Assembly: GCF_000807275.1 (NCBI RefSeq)
Contig: NZ_CP009056.1
Span: 496,001-560,000 of the forward strand
Length of the DNA stretch: 64,000 bases
Direction: 5' to 3'
Source of the DNA: Frischella perrara
GTDB lineage: Bacteria > Pseudomonadota > Gammaproteobacteria > Enterobacterales > Orbaceae
Shown here: positions 50,874 to 60,230 of the stretch, piece after piece
How the letters are laid out: each line of letters starts with the position of its first letter
Numbering within the stretch: position 1 is the stretch's first letter
Notes under the pieces: model-generated
What the model saw: only the letters and a program-made list of their open reading frames with translations
The model's database searches: none
What the model was told of the DNA's origin: nothing
Made by a program: the position numbers and the translations under genes

Positions 50874-52208
50874 ATGACAAGTTTCTCACTTGATTTTACA
50901 GATGATTCCTATAAACCCTTAGCTGCGCGGATGCGACCGCGTACTTTATCGGAATATATCGGTCAATCACATTTAATGGCAAAGGGTAAGCCATTACCTA
51001 ATGCGATTGCCGCTGGGCATTTACATTCAATGATTCTTTGGGGACCTCCGGGCACCGGCAAAACAACATTAGCCGAAATAATTGCGCATCATGCTAATGC
51101 TAAAGTTGAACGTCTTTCCGCGGTCACATCCGGTATAAAAGATATTAGAGAAGCTGTGGAGCGAGCGAAGAGAAATCAACAAATAGGATTTCGTACTATT
51201 TTATTTGTGGATGAAGTACACCGTTTTAATAAAAGTCAACAAGATGCATTTTTGCCATTTGTTGAAGATGGTACGGTGACTTTTATTGGTGCTACGACAG
51301 AAAACCCCTCGTTTGAATTAAACTCAGCACTACTTTCACGTGCAAGAGTTTATTTACTTAAATCATTAACCGTTGAAGATATTGAAAAAATATTACAGCA
51401 GGCAATGGATGATAAGGAGAGAGGGTATGGCAATCAAAATTATGTGTTAAGTGATGAAACGAAACGACAAATTGCTGAATTTGTTGCTGGTGATGCTAGG
51501 CGTGCATTAAATACCTTAGAATTATTGGTTGATATGTCCGGTGAAAATCATATTCTTACGCCCGACTTGCTTAAAGAAGTAATCGGAGAACGCAGTGCTC
51601 GTTTTGATAATCAGGGGGATCGCTATTACGATTTAATTTCTGCGGTACATAAGTCGATTCGAGGTTCAGCACCTGATGCGGCATTATATTGGTATGCACG
51701 AATTATCAGCGCAGGGGGTGACCCTCTATATGTCGCTCGTCGTTTATTAGCCATTGCTTCGGAGGATGTGGGGAATGCTGATCCACGTGCTATGCAAGTT
51801 GCATTAGCTGCTTGGGACTGTTTTACACGAGTCGGACCTGCGGAAGGTGAAAGAGCAATAGCTCAAGCCATTATATATTTAGCCTGTGCGCCTAAAAGTA
51901 ATGCTGTTTATCGTGCTTTTAAACAAGCAATGAAAGATGCACAGAATTTACCGGATTACGATGTACCCGAGCATTTACGTAACGCTCCAACCAAATTAAT
52001 GAAAAAATTGGGTTATGGCGAGGAATATCGATATGCACATGATGAGATCAATGCTTATGCGGCCGGTGAGAATTACTTTCCGCCTGAAATGGCAGATACC
52101 GTGTATTATCAACCCACTGTTCGGGGCGCTGAACGACAATATCGTGAGAAATTAGCATGGTTAGCCGATTTAGATGCAAAAAGTGATCGTAAACGTTATA
52201 AAAAATAA
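50874..52208 (+). CDS. rarA: Replication-associated recombination protein RarA (MgsA)
   Basis: AAA+ ATPase related to clamp-loader subunits and RuvB, acting at stalled forks with SSB. The 444-aa protein (E. coli 447) has [19 protein letters not shown] at the start, Walker [10 protein letters not shown], Walker [42 protein letters not shown] spanning sensor 1, and the C-terminal tetramerisation part ([29 protein letters not shown]). Follows lolA by 64 bases. Confidence 0.96.
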   Translation: MTSFSLDFTDDSYKPLAARMRPRTLSEYIGQSHLMAKGKPLPNAIAAGHLHSMILWGPPGTGKTTLAEIIAHHANAKVERLSAVTSGIKDIREAVERAKRNQQIGFRTILFVDEVHRFNKSQQDAFLPFVEDGTVTFIGATTENPSFELNSALLSRARVYLLKSLTVEDIEKILQQAMDDKERGYGNQNYVLSDETKRQIAEFVAGDARRALNTLELLVDMSGENHILTPDLLKEVIGERSARFDNQGDRYYDLISAVHKSIRGSAPDAALYWYARIISAGGDPLYVARRLLAIASEDVGNADPRAMQVALAAWDCFTRVGPAEGERAIAQAIIYLACAPKSNAVYRAFKQAMKDAQNLPDYDVPEHLRNAPTKLMKKLGYGEEYRYAHDEINAYAAGENYFPPEMADTVYYQPTVRGAERQYREKLAWLADLDAKSDRKRYKK

Positions 52209-52342
52209 TTATTATCAAAATGATAAGTTATTTTGTTACATTATTAAGCACAATTGTAATTAGCTTAATAATGCCTATTGTTTTATTCGTTCTACATAAT
52301 CGAGTTAATCATTCTAATCCCCTATTTTATTGGGATTAACCA

Positions 52343-52370
52343 TTGCACTTCCGCTAAAAAAGAGTATAAT
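52343..52370 (+). promoter_or_regulatory. Sigma-70 promoter of the rpsP operon
   Basis: TTGCAC (52343-52348), 16-base spacer, TATAAT (52365-52370). The -10 is perfect, giving a leader of about 85 bases. Confidence 0.6.
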
Positions 52371-52460
52371 TTCGGGGCTTTTATTTCTGTTTTGCCAATA
52401 AATTAATTCGCATTTCAGTAATAGGTTTAGCAAGAAACAATTTAAATTAAAGAGGAAGTT

Positions 52461-52709
52461 ATGGTAACTATTCGTTTAGCTCGTGGCGGTTCTAAGAAAC
52501 GTCCATTTTATCAAGTCGTTGTGACTGATAGCCGTAACCCACGTGATGGTCGTTTTATTGAGCGCGTAGGTTTCTTCAATCCAGTTGCTCAAGGTAACGC
52601 AGAGAAACTACGTTTAGATCTTGATCGCGTAAATCACTGGGTAGGTTTAGGTGCTACTATGTCTGATCGTGTGCAAACACTAGTCAAACAAGCACAAAAA
52701 GCTGCTTAA
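52461..52709 (+). CDS. rpsP: 30S ribosomal protein S16
   Basis: Small-subunit assembly protein. The 82-aa product has [20 protein letters not shown] and [19 protein letters not shown], the family signature. AGAGGAAG ribosome site. First gene of rpsP-rimM-trmD-rplS. Confidence 0.98.
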   Translation: MVTIRLARGGSKKRPFYQVVVTDSRNPRDGRFIERVGFFNPVAQGNAEKLRLDLDRVNHWVGLGATMSDRVQTLVKQAQKAA

Positions 52710-52741
52710 TCCTAACGAATAACAGCTTAGGTAATATGTAA

Positions 52742-53269
52742 ATGAATACTGAAAATTTAATCATTGTTGGCAAACTCGGTTCAAGTTATGGCATTCGTGG
52801 TTGGCTAAGGGTATTTTCATTTACTGAAGATCCAGATAGTCTTTTTGATTACAAACCTTGGTATATTCTAAGAGCTGGAAAATGGCAAGAAGTTGAAGTT
52901 GAAAGCTTCAAACCACATAACCAAGATACTATCGTCAAACTGAAAGGTATTGATGACCGAGATGAAGCCAACTTGTTAACAAATTATGAAATTTATGTTA
53001 ACGCTCAAGATTTACCTGATTTAGATGAAGGTGATTTTTACTGGAAGGATTTAATCGGTTGTAAAGTGGTAACTATTAATGGTTATGATTTAGGTCAGGT
53101 TACTGATTTAATGGAAACTGGTTCAAATGATGTATTAGTGGTTAAAGCTAATCTGAAAGATGCATTTGGAGCAAAAGAACGATTGATCCCGTTTGTTGAA
53201 GAACAATTTATTAAATACGTTGATTTATCAGCTAAACAGATCACTGTAGATTGGGATCCTGCTTTTTAA
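52742..53269 (+). CDS. rimM: Ribosome maturation factor RimM
   Basis: Assists 30S head assembly and binds S19. The 175-aa product has the N-terminal barrel ([21 protein letters not shown]) and the C-terminal PRC barrel ([36 protein letters not shown]). Second gene of the standard operon, 32 bases after rpsP. Confidence 0.97.
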   Translation: MNTENLIIVGKLGSSYGIRGWLRVFSFTEDPDSLFDYKPWYILRAGKWQEVEVESFKPHNQDTIVKLKGIDDRDEANLLTNYEIYVNAQDLPDLDEGDFYWKDLIGCKVVTINGYDLGQVTDLMETGSNDVLVVKANLKDAFGAKERLIPFVEEQFIKYVDLSAKQITVDWDPAF

Positions 53270-53329
53270 TTTTAGTTGTGAATAACAGTAACTTAAAATT
53301 AAGCATCATTATGGTATTGAGGGCAAAAG

Positions 53330-54082
53330 ATGAAAATTGGCGTGATTAGCCTGTTTCCTGAAATGTTCCAAGCAATAACTTGTTATGGTGTGACAGGTAG
53401 AGCCGTAAAAAACAATCTACTCGAAGTTATGTATTGGAATCCGCGTGATTTTGCTTATGACAAGCATAAGACGGTTGACGATCGACCGTACGGTGGTGGT
53501 CCTGGCATGTTAATGATGGTGCAACCATTACGTGATGCAATTCATGCAGCAAAAGCACAATTGGGTAACGATAGTAAAGTAATTTATCTGTCTCCACAAG
53601 GACGTAAACTCGAGCAAGCTGGGGTTTATGAGCTATCCAAGCAAAATAAGATGATTCTTATTTGTGGTCGATACGAAGGCATAGATGAACGGATAATCCA
53701 AACCGAAATTGACGAAGAATGGTCTATCGGTGATTATGTGTTAAGTGGCGGAGAGTTACCCGCAATGGTCATGATTGATGCAATTGCCAGATTTATTCCT
53801 GGTGTTTTACATCATGAATCCTCAGCAGAGGAAGATTCATTTGCTAACGGGTTACTTGATTGTCCACACTATACCCGTCCAGAAGTGTTAGACGAAATGG
53901 CGGTGCCAGATGTATTAATGTCAGGTCACCATGAAGAAATTCGTCGTTGGCGATTAAAACAATCACTAGGACGAACTTGGCTTAGAAGAGAAGATCTTCT
54001 ATTAAATCTAGCTCTGACTGATGAAGAGCAATGTTTGCTAGCTGAATTCAAAGCTGAATTTAAGCAGCAACAGCGCGATTAA
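53330..54082 (+). CDS. trmD: tRNA (guanine-N1)-methyltransferase TrmD
   Basis: SPOUT methyltransferase making m1G37 to prevent frameshifting. The 250-aa protein (E. coli 255) has ISLFPEMF at the start, [24 protein letters not shown], the knot motifs [13 protein letters not shown] and [22 protein letters not shown], and [19 protein letters not shown]. Third gene of the operon. Confidence 0.98.
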   Translation: MKIGVISLFPEMFQAITCYGVTGRAVKNNLLEVMYWNPRDFAYDKHKTVDDRPYGGGPGMLMMVQPLRDAIHAAKAQLGNDSKVIYLSPQGRKLEQAGVYELSKQNKMILICGRYEGIDERIIQTEIDEEWSIGDYVLSGGELPAMVMIDAIARFIPGVLHHESSAEEDSFANGLLDCPHYTRPEVLDEMAVPDVLMSGHHEEIRRWRLKQSLGRTWLRREDLLLNLALTDEEQCLLAEFKAEFKQQQRD

Positions 54083-54113
54083 GATTTCAGTGAATCTAGG
54101 GAAGAGAATTGAT

Positions 54114-54464
54114 ATGAAAAACGCTATTATTCAGCAATTAGAACAAGAACAAATGAAAAAAGACATTCCTGCTTTTCGTCCGGGTGACACCGTTGAAGTA
54201 AAAGTATGGGTTGTTGAAGGTAACAAAAAACGTCTTCAGGCTTACGAAGGTGTTGTTATCGCTATTCGTAACCGTGGTTTACATTCTGCATTCACTGTGC
54301 GTAAAATTTCTAACAATGAAGGTGTAGAACGTGTATTCCAAACTCACTCACCAATTGTTGACTCAATTACTGTGAAACGTCGTGGTCAAGTGCGTCAAGC
54401 TAAACTTTACTACTTACGTGAACTTCGTGGTAAAGCAGCACGTATTAAAGAGCGTCTTGCTTAA
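54114..54464 (+). CDS. rplS: 50S ribosomal protein L19
   Basis: Large-subunit protein at the inter-subunit interface. The 116-aa product has [51 protein letters not shown] and [17 protein letters not shown]. The ATG at 54114 is preferred over an in-frame GTG at 54090 because AGGGAAGAG lies just before it and it gives the standard size. Last gene of the operon. Confidence 0.98.
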   Translation: MKNAIIQQLEQEQMKKDIPAFRPGDTVEVKVWVVEGNKKRLQAYEGVVIAIRNRGLHSAFTVRKISNNEGVERVFQTHSPIVDSITVKRRGQVRQAKLYYLRELRGKAARIKERLA

Positions 54465-54486
54465 TTACTTCGGTAATGCAGTATTT

Positions 54487-54510
54487 AACCAGCCACACTT
54501 GTGGCTGGTT
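54487..54510 (+). terminator. Hairpin after rplS
   Basis: AACCAGCCAC / GTGGCTGGTT, perfect 10-bp stem and 4-base loop, 22 bases after the rplS stop. There is no T-run after it, so termination may be inefficient or Rho-assisted. Confidence 0.6.
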
Positions 54511-54761
54511 AGAGCAAAAAATCTAATTTTATCATCTTCATTCTTATCAATAATTACAACCATATTTAACTTTAACTGATAGGTTAAATCTTTTCTCATT
54601 GTTGGCATTCAAATTTGAATTTTTACTAAACTAAGTTTTGTCACCAGTACGTACAAACTTGTTACAAAATGCAAACATTAATCCTACTGTAATAATTTCA
54701 TATTCGATAATAATAATTATCACAATTAAAAGTATGTAAAATAAAAATTCTGGAGTTTGTC

Positions 54762-56168
54762 ATGAGTAAATCTAACGATCAAACAACAAACCACTTACCA
54801 AGTGATGAACAATTGTTGGCTGATGAAGCGCAATATTGTTCATATGGTGATACTGTGCATTATGCTACCCCTGCTAAAATCTTTACCGGATGTGATGGTA
54901 GTTATATGTATGATCGTCATGGTACCTCTTATCTTGATTTACAAATGTGGTATTCTGCATGTAACTTTGGTTATGCAAACAAACGTTTAGATGAAGTATT
55001 GAAAAAACAAATCGATACTTTACCACAATGTGCAAGTCAATATCTTCACCCTACCAAAATTGAATTGGCTAAAATTATTGCCCAAGATATGGAACGTAAA
55101 TTTGGACATAAAGGTCGTGTTCACTTTAATGTTGGTGGCTCACAATGTATTGAAGATTCATTAAAGCTAATACGTAATGCTTCTAATGGTAAAAGCCTCA
55201 TGTTTGCTTTTGAAGGTGGATACCATGGACGTACTTTAGGTGCCTCTTCTATTACATCAAGTTATCGTTATCGTCGTCGCTATGGTCATTTTGGTGAACG
55301 AGCGATGTTTATTCCTTTCCCATATCCGTTCCGTCGTCCGAAAGGAATGACTCCCGAAGAATATGGTGAACACTGTGTTGCACAATTTGCGCGTTTATTT
55401 GAAACAGAATATAACGGTGTATGGGATCCTAAAGCAAACCAATCTGAATATGCCGCATTTTACGTAGAACCATTACAAGGTACAGGTGGTTATGTTGTTC
55501 CACCACGTAATTTCTTCAAAGGCTTGAAGAAAGTACTTGATCAATACGGTATTTTAATGGTTGTTGATGAAATTCAAATGGGCTTCTATCGTACCGGTAA
55601 GTTATGGTCAATTGAGCATTTTGGAGTAACGCCGGATGTTGTTGTTTTTGCTAAAGCATTAACTAATGGTTTAAATCCTTTAGGTGGTATGTGGGCTCGT
55701 GAAGAGTTAATTAATCCACAAGTATTCCCTGTTGGTTCTACACATTCAACGTTTGCATCAAATCCATTAGGTACGGCATTAGGTCTTGAAGTTATGAAAA
55801 TGACGCAAGAAACTGATTATGAAACCATGGTTATGGAAAAAGGTGCTTACTTCTTAGACGGCTTACGTGAACTTGAGAAGAAACATAAAGAAATCGGTGA
55901 AGTTGATGGATTAGGCTTAGCTTTACGTGCAGAAATCTGTACTGAAGATGGCTTTACACCAAATAAACCATTATTGGATAAGATGTTCGACATCGGCTTA
56001 TTAGGTGATTTAGACTATAAAGGTCAGAAAATGGGTCTTATACTTGATGTGGGTGGCTATTATAAAAACGTTATTACGTTTGCTCCTTCACTTCATATTA
56101 GTAAGGGTGAAATTGATCAAGCGATTGAATTACTAGATCAACTTATCACACGTGCTAAAAAAGCATAA
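54762..56168 (+). CDS. Class III PLP-dependent aminotransferase
   Basis: Fold-type I aminotransferase of the ornithine/GABA/diaminobutyrate group; the amino donor and substrate are unknown. The 468-aa protein has HGTSYLDLQMWYSACNFGY near residue 55, the PLP phosphate loop NVGGSQCIEDSLKLIRNA (about 122), FEGGYHGRTLGASS, VEPLQGTGGY, the PLP Asp in VVDEIQMGFYRTGKLW and the Schiff-base Lys in VVFAKALTNGLNPLG near residue 300. The start MSKSNDQ follows TGGAG. It is first in a plus-strand set with an N-acyltransferase-like and a ureohydrolase-like gene. These, and the facing minus-strand genes, suggest it builds an amino or polyamine-type precursor; that is inference. Confidence 0.88.
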   Translation: MSKSNDQTTNHLPSDEQLLADEAQYCSYGDTVHYATPAKIFTGCDGSYMYDRHGTSYLDLQMWYSACNFGYANKRLDEVLKKQIDTLPQCASQYLHPTKIELAKIIAQDMERKFGHKGRVHFNVGGSQCIEDSLKLIRNASNGKSLMFAFEGGYHGRTLGASSITSSYRYRRRYGHFGERAMFIPFPYPFRRPKGMTPEEYGEHCVAQFARLFETEYNGVWDPKANQSEYAAFYVEPLQGTGGYVVPPRNFFKGLKKVLDQYGILMVVDEIQMGFYRTGKLWSIEHFGVTPDVVVFAKALTNGLNPLGGMWAREELINPQVFPVGSTHSTFASNPLGTALGLEVMKMTQETDYETMVMEKGAYFLDGLRELEKKHKEIGEVDGLGLALRAEICTEDGFTPNKPLLDKMFDIGLLGDLDYKGQKMGLILDVGGYYKNVITFAPSLHISKGEIDQAIELLDQLITRAKKA

Positions 56169-56189
56169 TCATTTCTTACACTTAAAATA

Positions 56190-56206
56190 GGGCGCTTTTT
56201 GCGCCC
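56190..56206 (+). terminator. Hairpin in the gap between the aminotransferase and the acyltransferase gene
   Basis: GGGCGC / GCGCCC around TTTTT, in the 55-base gap. No T-run follows, so it may be an mRNA processing or stability element rather than a terminator. Confidence 0.4.
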
Positions 56207-56223
56207 ATTGATAATATTAAAAT

Positions 56224-57279
56224 ATGAAATACCTAAATCAGTTAGAACCAAATTCTTTAATTTCCCATTTTTTACAGCATCCTCCTTATGATTTTAATGC
56301 TTGGCTAACTTGCGAACAGGTACCACTATTTGATGCAACATTTGATTTACTTACCACAGCAGAAGATGATTTTAAGGCTAAATTAGATAAAATCCCGGGT
56401 AAAAAATGGTGGCATAAATTAATTAAAATTAAAACGTTATTTGTGGGTACGACGGTATCTGAATATGCATTATTTAATGCAGAAATTACGCCAGATAAGT
56501 TTGTTGAATCCTTGAAACAACAATATGCTAGCAAATATCCCTTAATTGTAGTTAAAGATATTCCATATGAATCACCTTTACAGTCAGATTTTGCTAATCA
56601 GTATGATCAGCAAATGATAACGGCTCTTAAACAGCAGGGTTTTATAGAGCTTGAAGGTCAAGCCTTAGCTTGGGTAGCTATTGATTTTGTTGATATCGAT
56701 GATTATATGTCTCGTCTTTCTTATAAGCGACGTAAGAATTTTCGACGTAAACTAAAAAGTCGGCAAAATATCACTATTGATGTGGTTCATTGCGGTGATG
56801 ACTGTTTTTTTGATGAAGAGACTTTAAAACAATATTATCAATTATATCTAAACGTTTTTGCGCAAAGTGAAATTCACTTTGATAAATTATCAGAAGACTT
56901 TTTCAAAGCCTTATTGCAAGATAAAACATCGAATAGTGTTATTGTTACTTATCGTCATGATGGTAAACTGATTGGCTATAATATCTGCTTTATTGAAAAT
57001 AATGCGTTAGTTGATAAGTATATAGGTTTTGATTATCCAGCGGCTAGGGAATTTAATCTTTACTATATTAGCTGGTTCTATAATTTAGAATATGCTTTGC
57101 AACATGGTTTAAAACGCTATATTGCAGGTTGGACGGATCCAAAAGTAAAAGCTGATTTAGGCGCTACATTTACGTTTACTAAACAACTAGTTTATATTCG
57201 TAATCCATTATTAAGGGCAATATTAAAACGTTTATCCTCTCATTTTGAAAGTGATCGACAGCATCTTACAAATAAATGA
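56224..57279 (+). CDS. FemAB/GNAT-like N-acyltransferase
   Basis: A 351-aa cytoplasmic protein with the look of FemAB-like (DUF482-type) GNAT-fold acyltransferases, often labelled peptidoglycan biosynthesis protein. Visible landmarks are the basic patch SYKRRKNFRRKLKSRQNI near residue 165, then IVTYRHDGKLIGYNICF near 240 and FDYPAAREFNLYYISWFYNLEYALQHGLKRYIAGW in pieces from about 270 on, the segment that in this family precedes the acyl-donor site. Likely function is joining an acyl or aminoacyl group to an amine. Substrate cannot be read. It follows the aminotransferase by 55 bases and precedes the ureohydrolase-like gene by 39. Confidence 0.78.
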   Translation: MKYLNQLEPNSLISHFLQHPPYDFNAWLTCEQVPLFDATFDLLTTAEDDFKAKLDKIPGKKWWHKLIKIKTLFVGTTVSEYALFNAEITPDKFVESLKQQYASKYPLIVVKDIPYESPLQSDFANQYDQQMITALKQQGFIELEGQALAWVAIDFVDIDDYMSRLSYKRRKNFRRKLKSRQNITIDVVHCGDDCFFDEETLKQYYQLYLNVFAQSEIHFDKLSEDFFKALLQDKTSNSVIVTYRHDGKLIGYNICFIENNALVDKYIGFDYPAAREFNLYYISWFYNLEYALQHGLKRYIAGWTDPKVKADLGATFTFTKQLVYIRNPLLRAILKRLSSHFESDRQHLTNK

Positions 57280-57318
57280 TAACGATATATGATAAGGTTT
57301 TTGAAAGGAGCTTAGTTT

Positions 57319-58200
57319 ATGTATAACCCCGTCATTTTGAATTTTGATGACAGTGTTGGCAAAATAGAGCCAAGTTTGCAAATTAATTTAACGAATTATC
57401 AAGAGACAATCCGTTTTGGTTGTTCTTTTGCCCGTTATAATCAACTAGCAGCTAAGCTTAATGCACAATTACCCAAACAGATCGGAACCGTTTTAATGGG
57501 AAGTGGTGATTATCATCATATGAGCTTAATGCTTATTGAGCGTTTAAAATCGCAGCTTAAACCTAAACAGCAAATTCAAGTCGTTATCTTTGATAATCAT
57601 CCAGATAATATGCGTTATTTATTTGGCATCCACTGTGGATCTTGGGTGAGTTATGCAGCTAAGCTCCCTTTTGTAAGTCATGTTCATGTTATTGGTATAA
57701 CTTCACCAGATATTGGCGTGTTTCATGCATGGGAAAATCGTTTATCACCACTAATCAAAAATAAACTCACTTACTGGTGTATGGATGTAAATGTAGGTTG
57801 GGCTAAATTATTAGGCATACAAAATGCATTTCTAAAGTTTGAATCGCCAAACGATTTAATTAAATCATTTATAGCTGAACAATATCAAGATAATAGTCCA
57901 GTTTATCTTTCAATCGATAAAGATGTATTGAGTGAAGAAGTTGTTAAAACAAATTGGGACCAAGGTAAACTTAAACCGTATCATTTGTTTGATGTTATTT
58001 CAGCATTGAATGAACGTATTATTGGCAGTGATATTTGTGGCGAAATATCTAGTTTTAAATATGCTAGCCGTTTAAAGCAATTTTTAAGCCAATTAGATGA
58101 TCAACCAATTATCCCGGAATCATTATTAAAAACATATCAATCACAACAACATGAATTAAATCTAGAATTGCTTTCCTGCCTTTCTCATACTAACCGATAA
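57319..58200 (+). CDS. Arginase/agmatinase/formiminoglutamase (ureohydrolase) family protein
   Basis: A 293-aa protein with the metal-binding motifs of the ureohydrolase fold in order: GSGDYHHMS near residue 73 (GGDHS equivalent), FDNHPDNM near 96 (DAHxD), and LSIDKDVLSEEVVKTNWDQG near 195 (SxDxDxxDP equivalent). The DP of the last motif is changed to LS, so it is a divergent member. Proven members cleave C-N bonds in guanidino or related groups, but which substrate is used here is unknown. A very strong AAAGGAG lies before the ATG. Last gene of the plus-strand set; its stop codon lies inside a terminator stem. Confidence 0.82.
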   Translation: MYNPVILNFDDSVGKIEPSLQINLTNYQETIRFGCSFARYNQLAAKLNAQLPKQIGTVLMGSGDYHHMSLMLIERLKSQLKPKQQIQVVIFDNHPDNMRYLFGIHCGSWVSYAAKLPFVSHVHVIGITSPDIGVFHAWENRLSPLIKNKLTYWCMDVNVGWAKLLGIQNAFLKFESPNDLIKSFIAEQYQDNSPVYLSIDKDVLSEEVVKTNWDQGKLKPYHLFDVISALNERIIGSDICGEISSFKYASRLKQFLSQLDDQPIIPESLLKTYQSQQHELNLELLSCLSHTNR

Positions 58201-58229
58201 CGCAATTTGCGTTTATCGGTTTTCTTATT
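58193..58229 (+). terminator. Terminator overlapping the stop codon of the ureohydrolase-like gene
   Basis: ACCGATAACGCA / TGCGTTTATCGGT with a single bulged T, followed by TTTTCTTATTGTTTTT. It separates the two facing gene sets. Confidence 0.8.
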
Positions 58230-58255
58230 GTTTTTGAAAAGTTATCAATTTGTAA

Positions 58256-59443
58256 TTATTTAACTTGTTTTTCTATCGTATCAAAAATAATTTTAAATTG
58301 TTCATCCGTCAGCCATAAACTATTAGTTATGGTTAACATCGTTTGAGCAAAATTCAGCGCATTAGGCATTGATTCTTGCGGAATAATCGTTTTTAAATAT
58401 TCATAATGAGGCAAATCATGGATAAATAATCGACTTACTCCAAATGGTGATACCCATAACTCATTTAGTATATTGTCACGTATTTTTTGTGAAGGTAGTT
58501 GAATCATGATGAAAGGCCAGACTGATTTTCTATTTTTTACTGAACTCGTCACAACATTGATGTTTGGTAATTGTTTCAAAAGTGCGATTCGATGCATCGC
58601 TTGTTTTTGTGTTTGTTCAAAAAAATCAGGTAAACGATCGGCGGCATGTACTGCTACATTTTGTCTTAATTGACTGACATGATGAAGCGGAATTGAAAAA
58701 TCAAAATCATCACCAACAGCTTCAACTAATTTGGCTCGATTAATTAACCGTCTACGTGATTGACCATAAACAAAATGTAAACCAAAGGGATTATATAAAG
58801 CCGTATAACCAACTAGTTCGGCTATTCGTTTAATTTCAAAAAATGGTCGTTTAGGAATAATTTGCTCTTGTGTTTGACGCAATTGATTATTTAAAGCAAG
58901 ATCATTACTTGTAAATAACCCCCCTTCAAACATAGTTAACCCTTTGCCTGCTGCCAAACTAAAAAAAACGATATCACCGTATTCACCAACATCCGCCCCT
59001 AAGGCTTGTGCGGCATCTTCAACTACCGTAATTTGATAAGGCTTTGCTAACATTTTAACGCGCTCTATATCAGCGACTTGTCCACCCAGATGGGTAGGTA
59101 AAGCGGCTAATACCTCTTTATCTAACAAATCAGGTAGTTGTTCGAAATCAAAATCGAAACTATTAATCGCTAAATCACATAATCTTATTTTCAGACCACA
59201 GTGATGAATAGCTAAAGCAACTAAAGGACAGGTATAAGCGGGAATGATAACCCAAGGTTTATTTGGGTAGCGATGCTTGAGGGTAGTTAAACTAATAATC
59301 AGTGCAGCAGTTCCAGAGCAAGTTAATTGCAATGGTGGCAATGACAATTGTTGACTAATTTTAGTTGTTAATGATGTTTTAGTTGGTAACCAGTCTCGCC
59401 AGCGAACCGGCAGACCAGCAGTTGGGGGATTTTCATAAAACAA
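58256..59443 (-). CDS. DegT/DnrJ/EryC1-type PLP-dependent aminotransferase
   Basis: A 395-aa fold-type I enzyme of the sugar aminotransferase family. Landmarks are LTCSGTAALIISL near residue 60, IPAYTCPLVALAIHHCGLK, ALPTHLGGQV, VVEDAAQALGA (PLP Asp) and the Schiff-base Lys in FFSLAAGKGLTMFEGGLF near residue 187. Typical members aminate ketosugars. It starts with TTG at 59443, supported by GAGGAC eight bases upstream. Last gene of the minus-strand operon that carries a phosphatase, a hydrolase and two small transporters. A second aminotransferase of a different class faces it, which suggests a doubly aminated product. Confidence 0.85.
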   Translation of the reverse strand: MFYENPPTAGLPVRWRDWLPTKTSLTTKISQQLSLPPLQLTCSGTAALIISLTTLKHRYPNKPWVIIPAYTCPLVALAIHHCGLKIRLCDLAINSFDFDFEQLPDLLDKEVLAALPTHLGGQVADIERVKMLAKPYQITVVEDAAQALGADVGEYGDIVFFSLAAGKGLTMFEGGLFTSNDLALNNQLRQTQEQIIPKRPFFEIKRIAELVGYTALYNPFGLHFVYGQSRRRLINRAKLVEAVGDDFDFSIPLHHVSQLRQNVAVHAADRLPDFFEQTQKQAMHRIALLKQLPNINVVTSSVKNRKSVWPFIMIQLPSQKIRDNILNELWVSPFGVSRLFIHDLPHYEYLKTIIPQESMPNALNFAQTMLTITNSLWLTDEQFKIIFDTIEKQVK

Positions 59444-59474
59444 CGTATTGTCCTCACTGATTATTGTACATTAA

Positions 59475-59864
59475 TCATGTTTCGGGATTAGGTTGAAGTT
59501 TGTGTTCAGCTAAGGCTAGAAAAACAATCCCAATGATAATAAAGGCGGCACCTAATAATCTTAATAATGTAATTTGTTCGTTAAATATCCAGTAAGAAGC
59601 TAACATAACTGTTACTACTTCAAGATGTGATGCTGCAAATGCTGGACCTATCGGCGCTTTTTTCAGTAACAGCATCCACGTAAAAAAAGCACCAATATAA
59701 CCAAATACAGCAGTATAAACCCAAGGATTAGTAAACACGCGTATAATCCAATCAAAACTCATTTCTAAAGGTTCAGCATGTTGGGCTGTCAACTTAAAAC
59801 TACATTGCCCGAGAGTATCAAATAGCAATAGAAATAAAAAACCAATTAAATAAAATTTACGCAT
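59475..59864 (-). CDS. Small EamA/SMR-type transporter subunit 1
   Basis: A 129-aa inner-membrane protein with four hydrophobic segments. DTLGQCSFKLTAQ near residue 16 and HLEVVTVMLASYWIFNEQITLLRLLGAAFIIIGI near 80-112 are typical of small drug/metabolite exporters such as the ArnE/ArnF and MdtI/MdtJ pairs. It overlaps the next transporter by TAATG, and both share the DTLGQ..FK signature, so they probably form a heterodimer. Cargo is unknown; by position, the product or a precursor of the nearby enzymes. Confidence 0.85.
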   Translation of the reverse strand: MRKFYLIGFLFLLLFDTLGQCSFKLTAQHAEPLEMSFDWIIRVFTNPWVYTAVFGYIGAFFTWMLLLKKAPIGPAFAASHLEVVTVMLASYWIFNEQITLLRLLGAAFIIIGIVFLALAEHKLQPNPET

Positions 59865-60223
59865 TATGATAATCCTACTAATATGACACCACCGGTGATA
59901 AATAACATACCGGCAATGCGATATAAAGTGAATGCTTCCTTAAAAATAATCCGCCCAACAACCATAATCGCTATGATATTGATCGAGCCTAATAAAATAC
60001 CTTGAGAGAGTGGTACTAATGTTAAAAACGCTAGCCACAATAAAAATTCAGCGACATAAGAACCGATACCAATCCATAACCAATAATTACGAAAGAGATC
60101 AATCCAATAATACCAACCACTACGATTTTGTGGGGCAGTTGCCGAATACTTAAAAGCTATTTGCCCTAAGGTATCTAAGGTTATATTTGCAATCCATAAA
60201 ACAATAACTAATGGGGTGATCAC
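59864..60223 (-). CDS. Small EamA/SMR-type transporter subunit 2
   Basis: Four membrane segments with the shared signature DTLGQIAFKYSA and LGSINIIAIMVVGRIIFKEAFTLYRIAGMLFITGG in pieces near the end. The frame is open to 60283, overlapping the upstream hydrolase gene by about 50 bases. I prefer the GTG at 60223: AGGAG lies about 11 bases before it, it starts right after the hydrolase stop, and it places DTLGQ at residue 17 as in subunit 1. ATG at 60253 is the alternative. Coupled to subunit 1. Confidence 0.8.
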   Translation of the reverse strand: MITPLVIVLWIANITLDTLGQIAFKYSATAPQNRSGWYYWIDLFRNYWLWIGIGSYVAEFLLWLAFLTLVPLSQGILLGSINIIAIMVVGRIIFKEAFTLYRIAGMLFITGGVILVGLS

Positions 60224-60230
60224 TGTCGTT

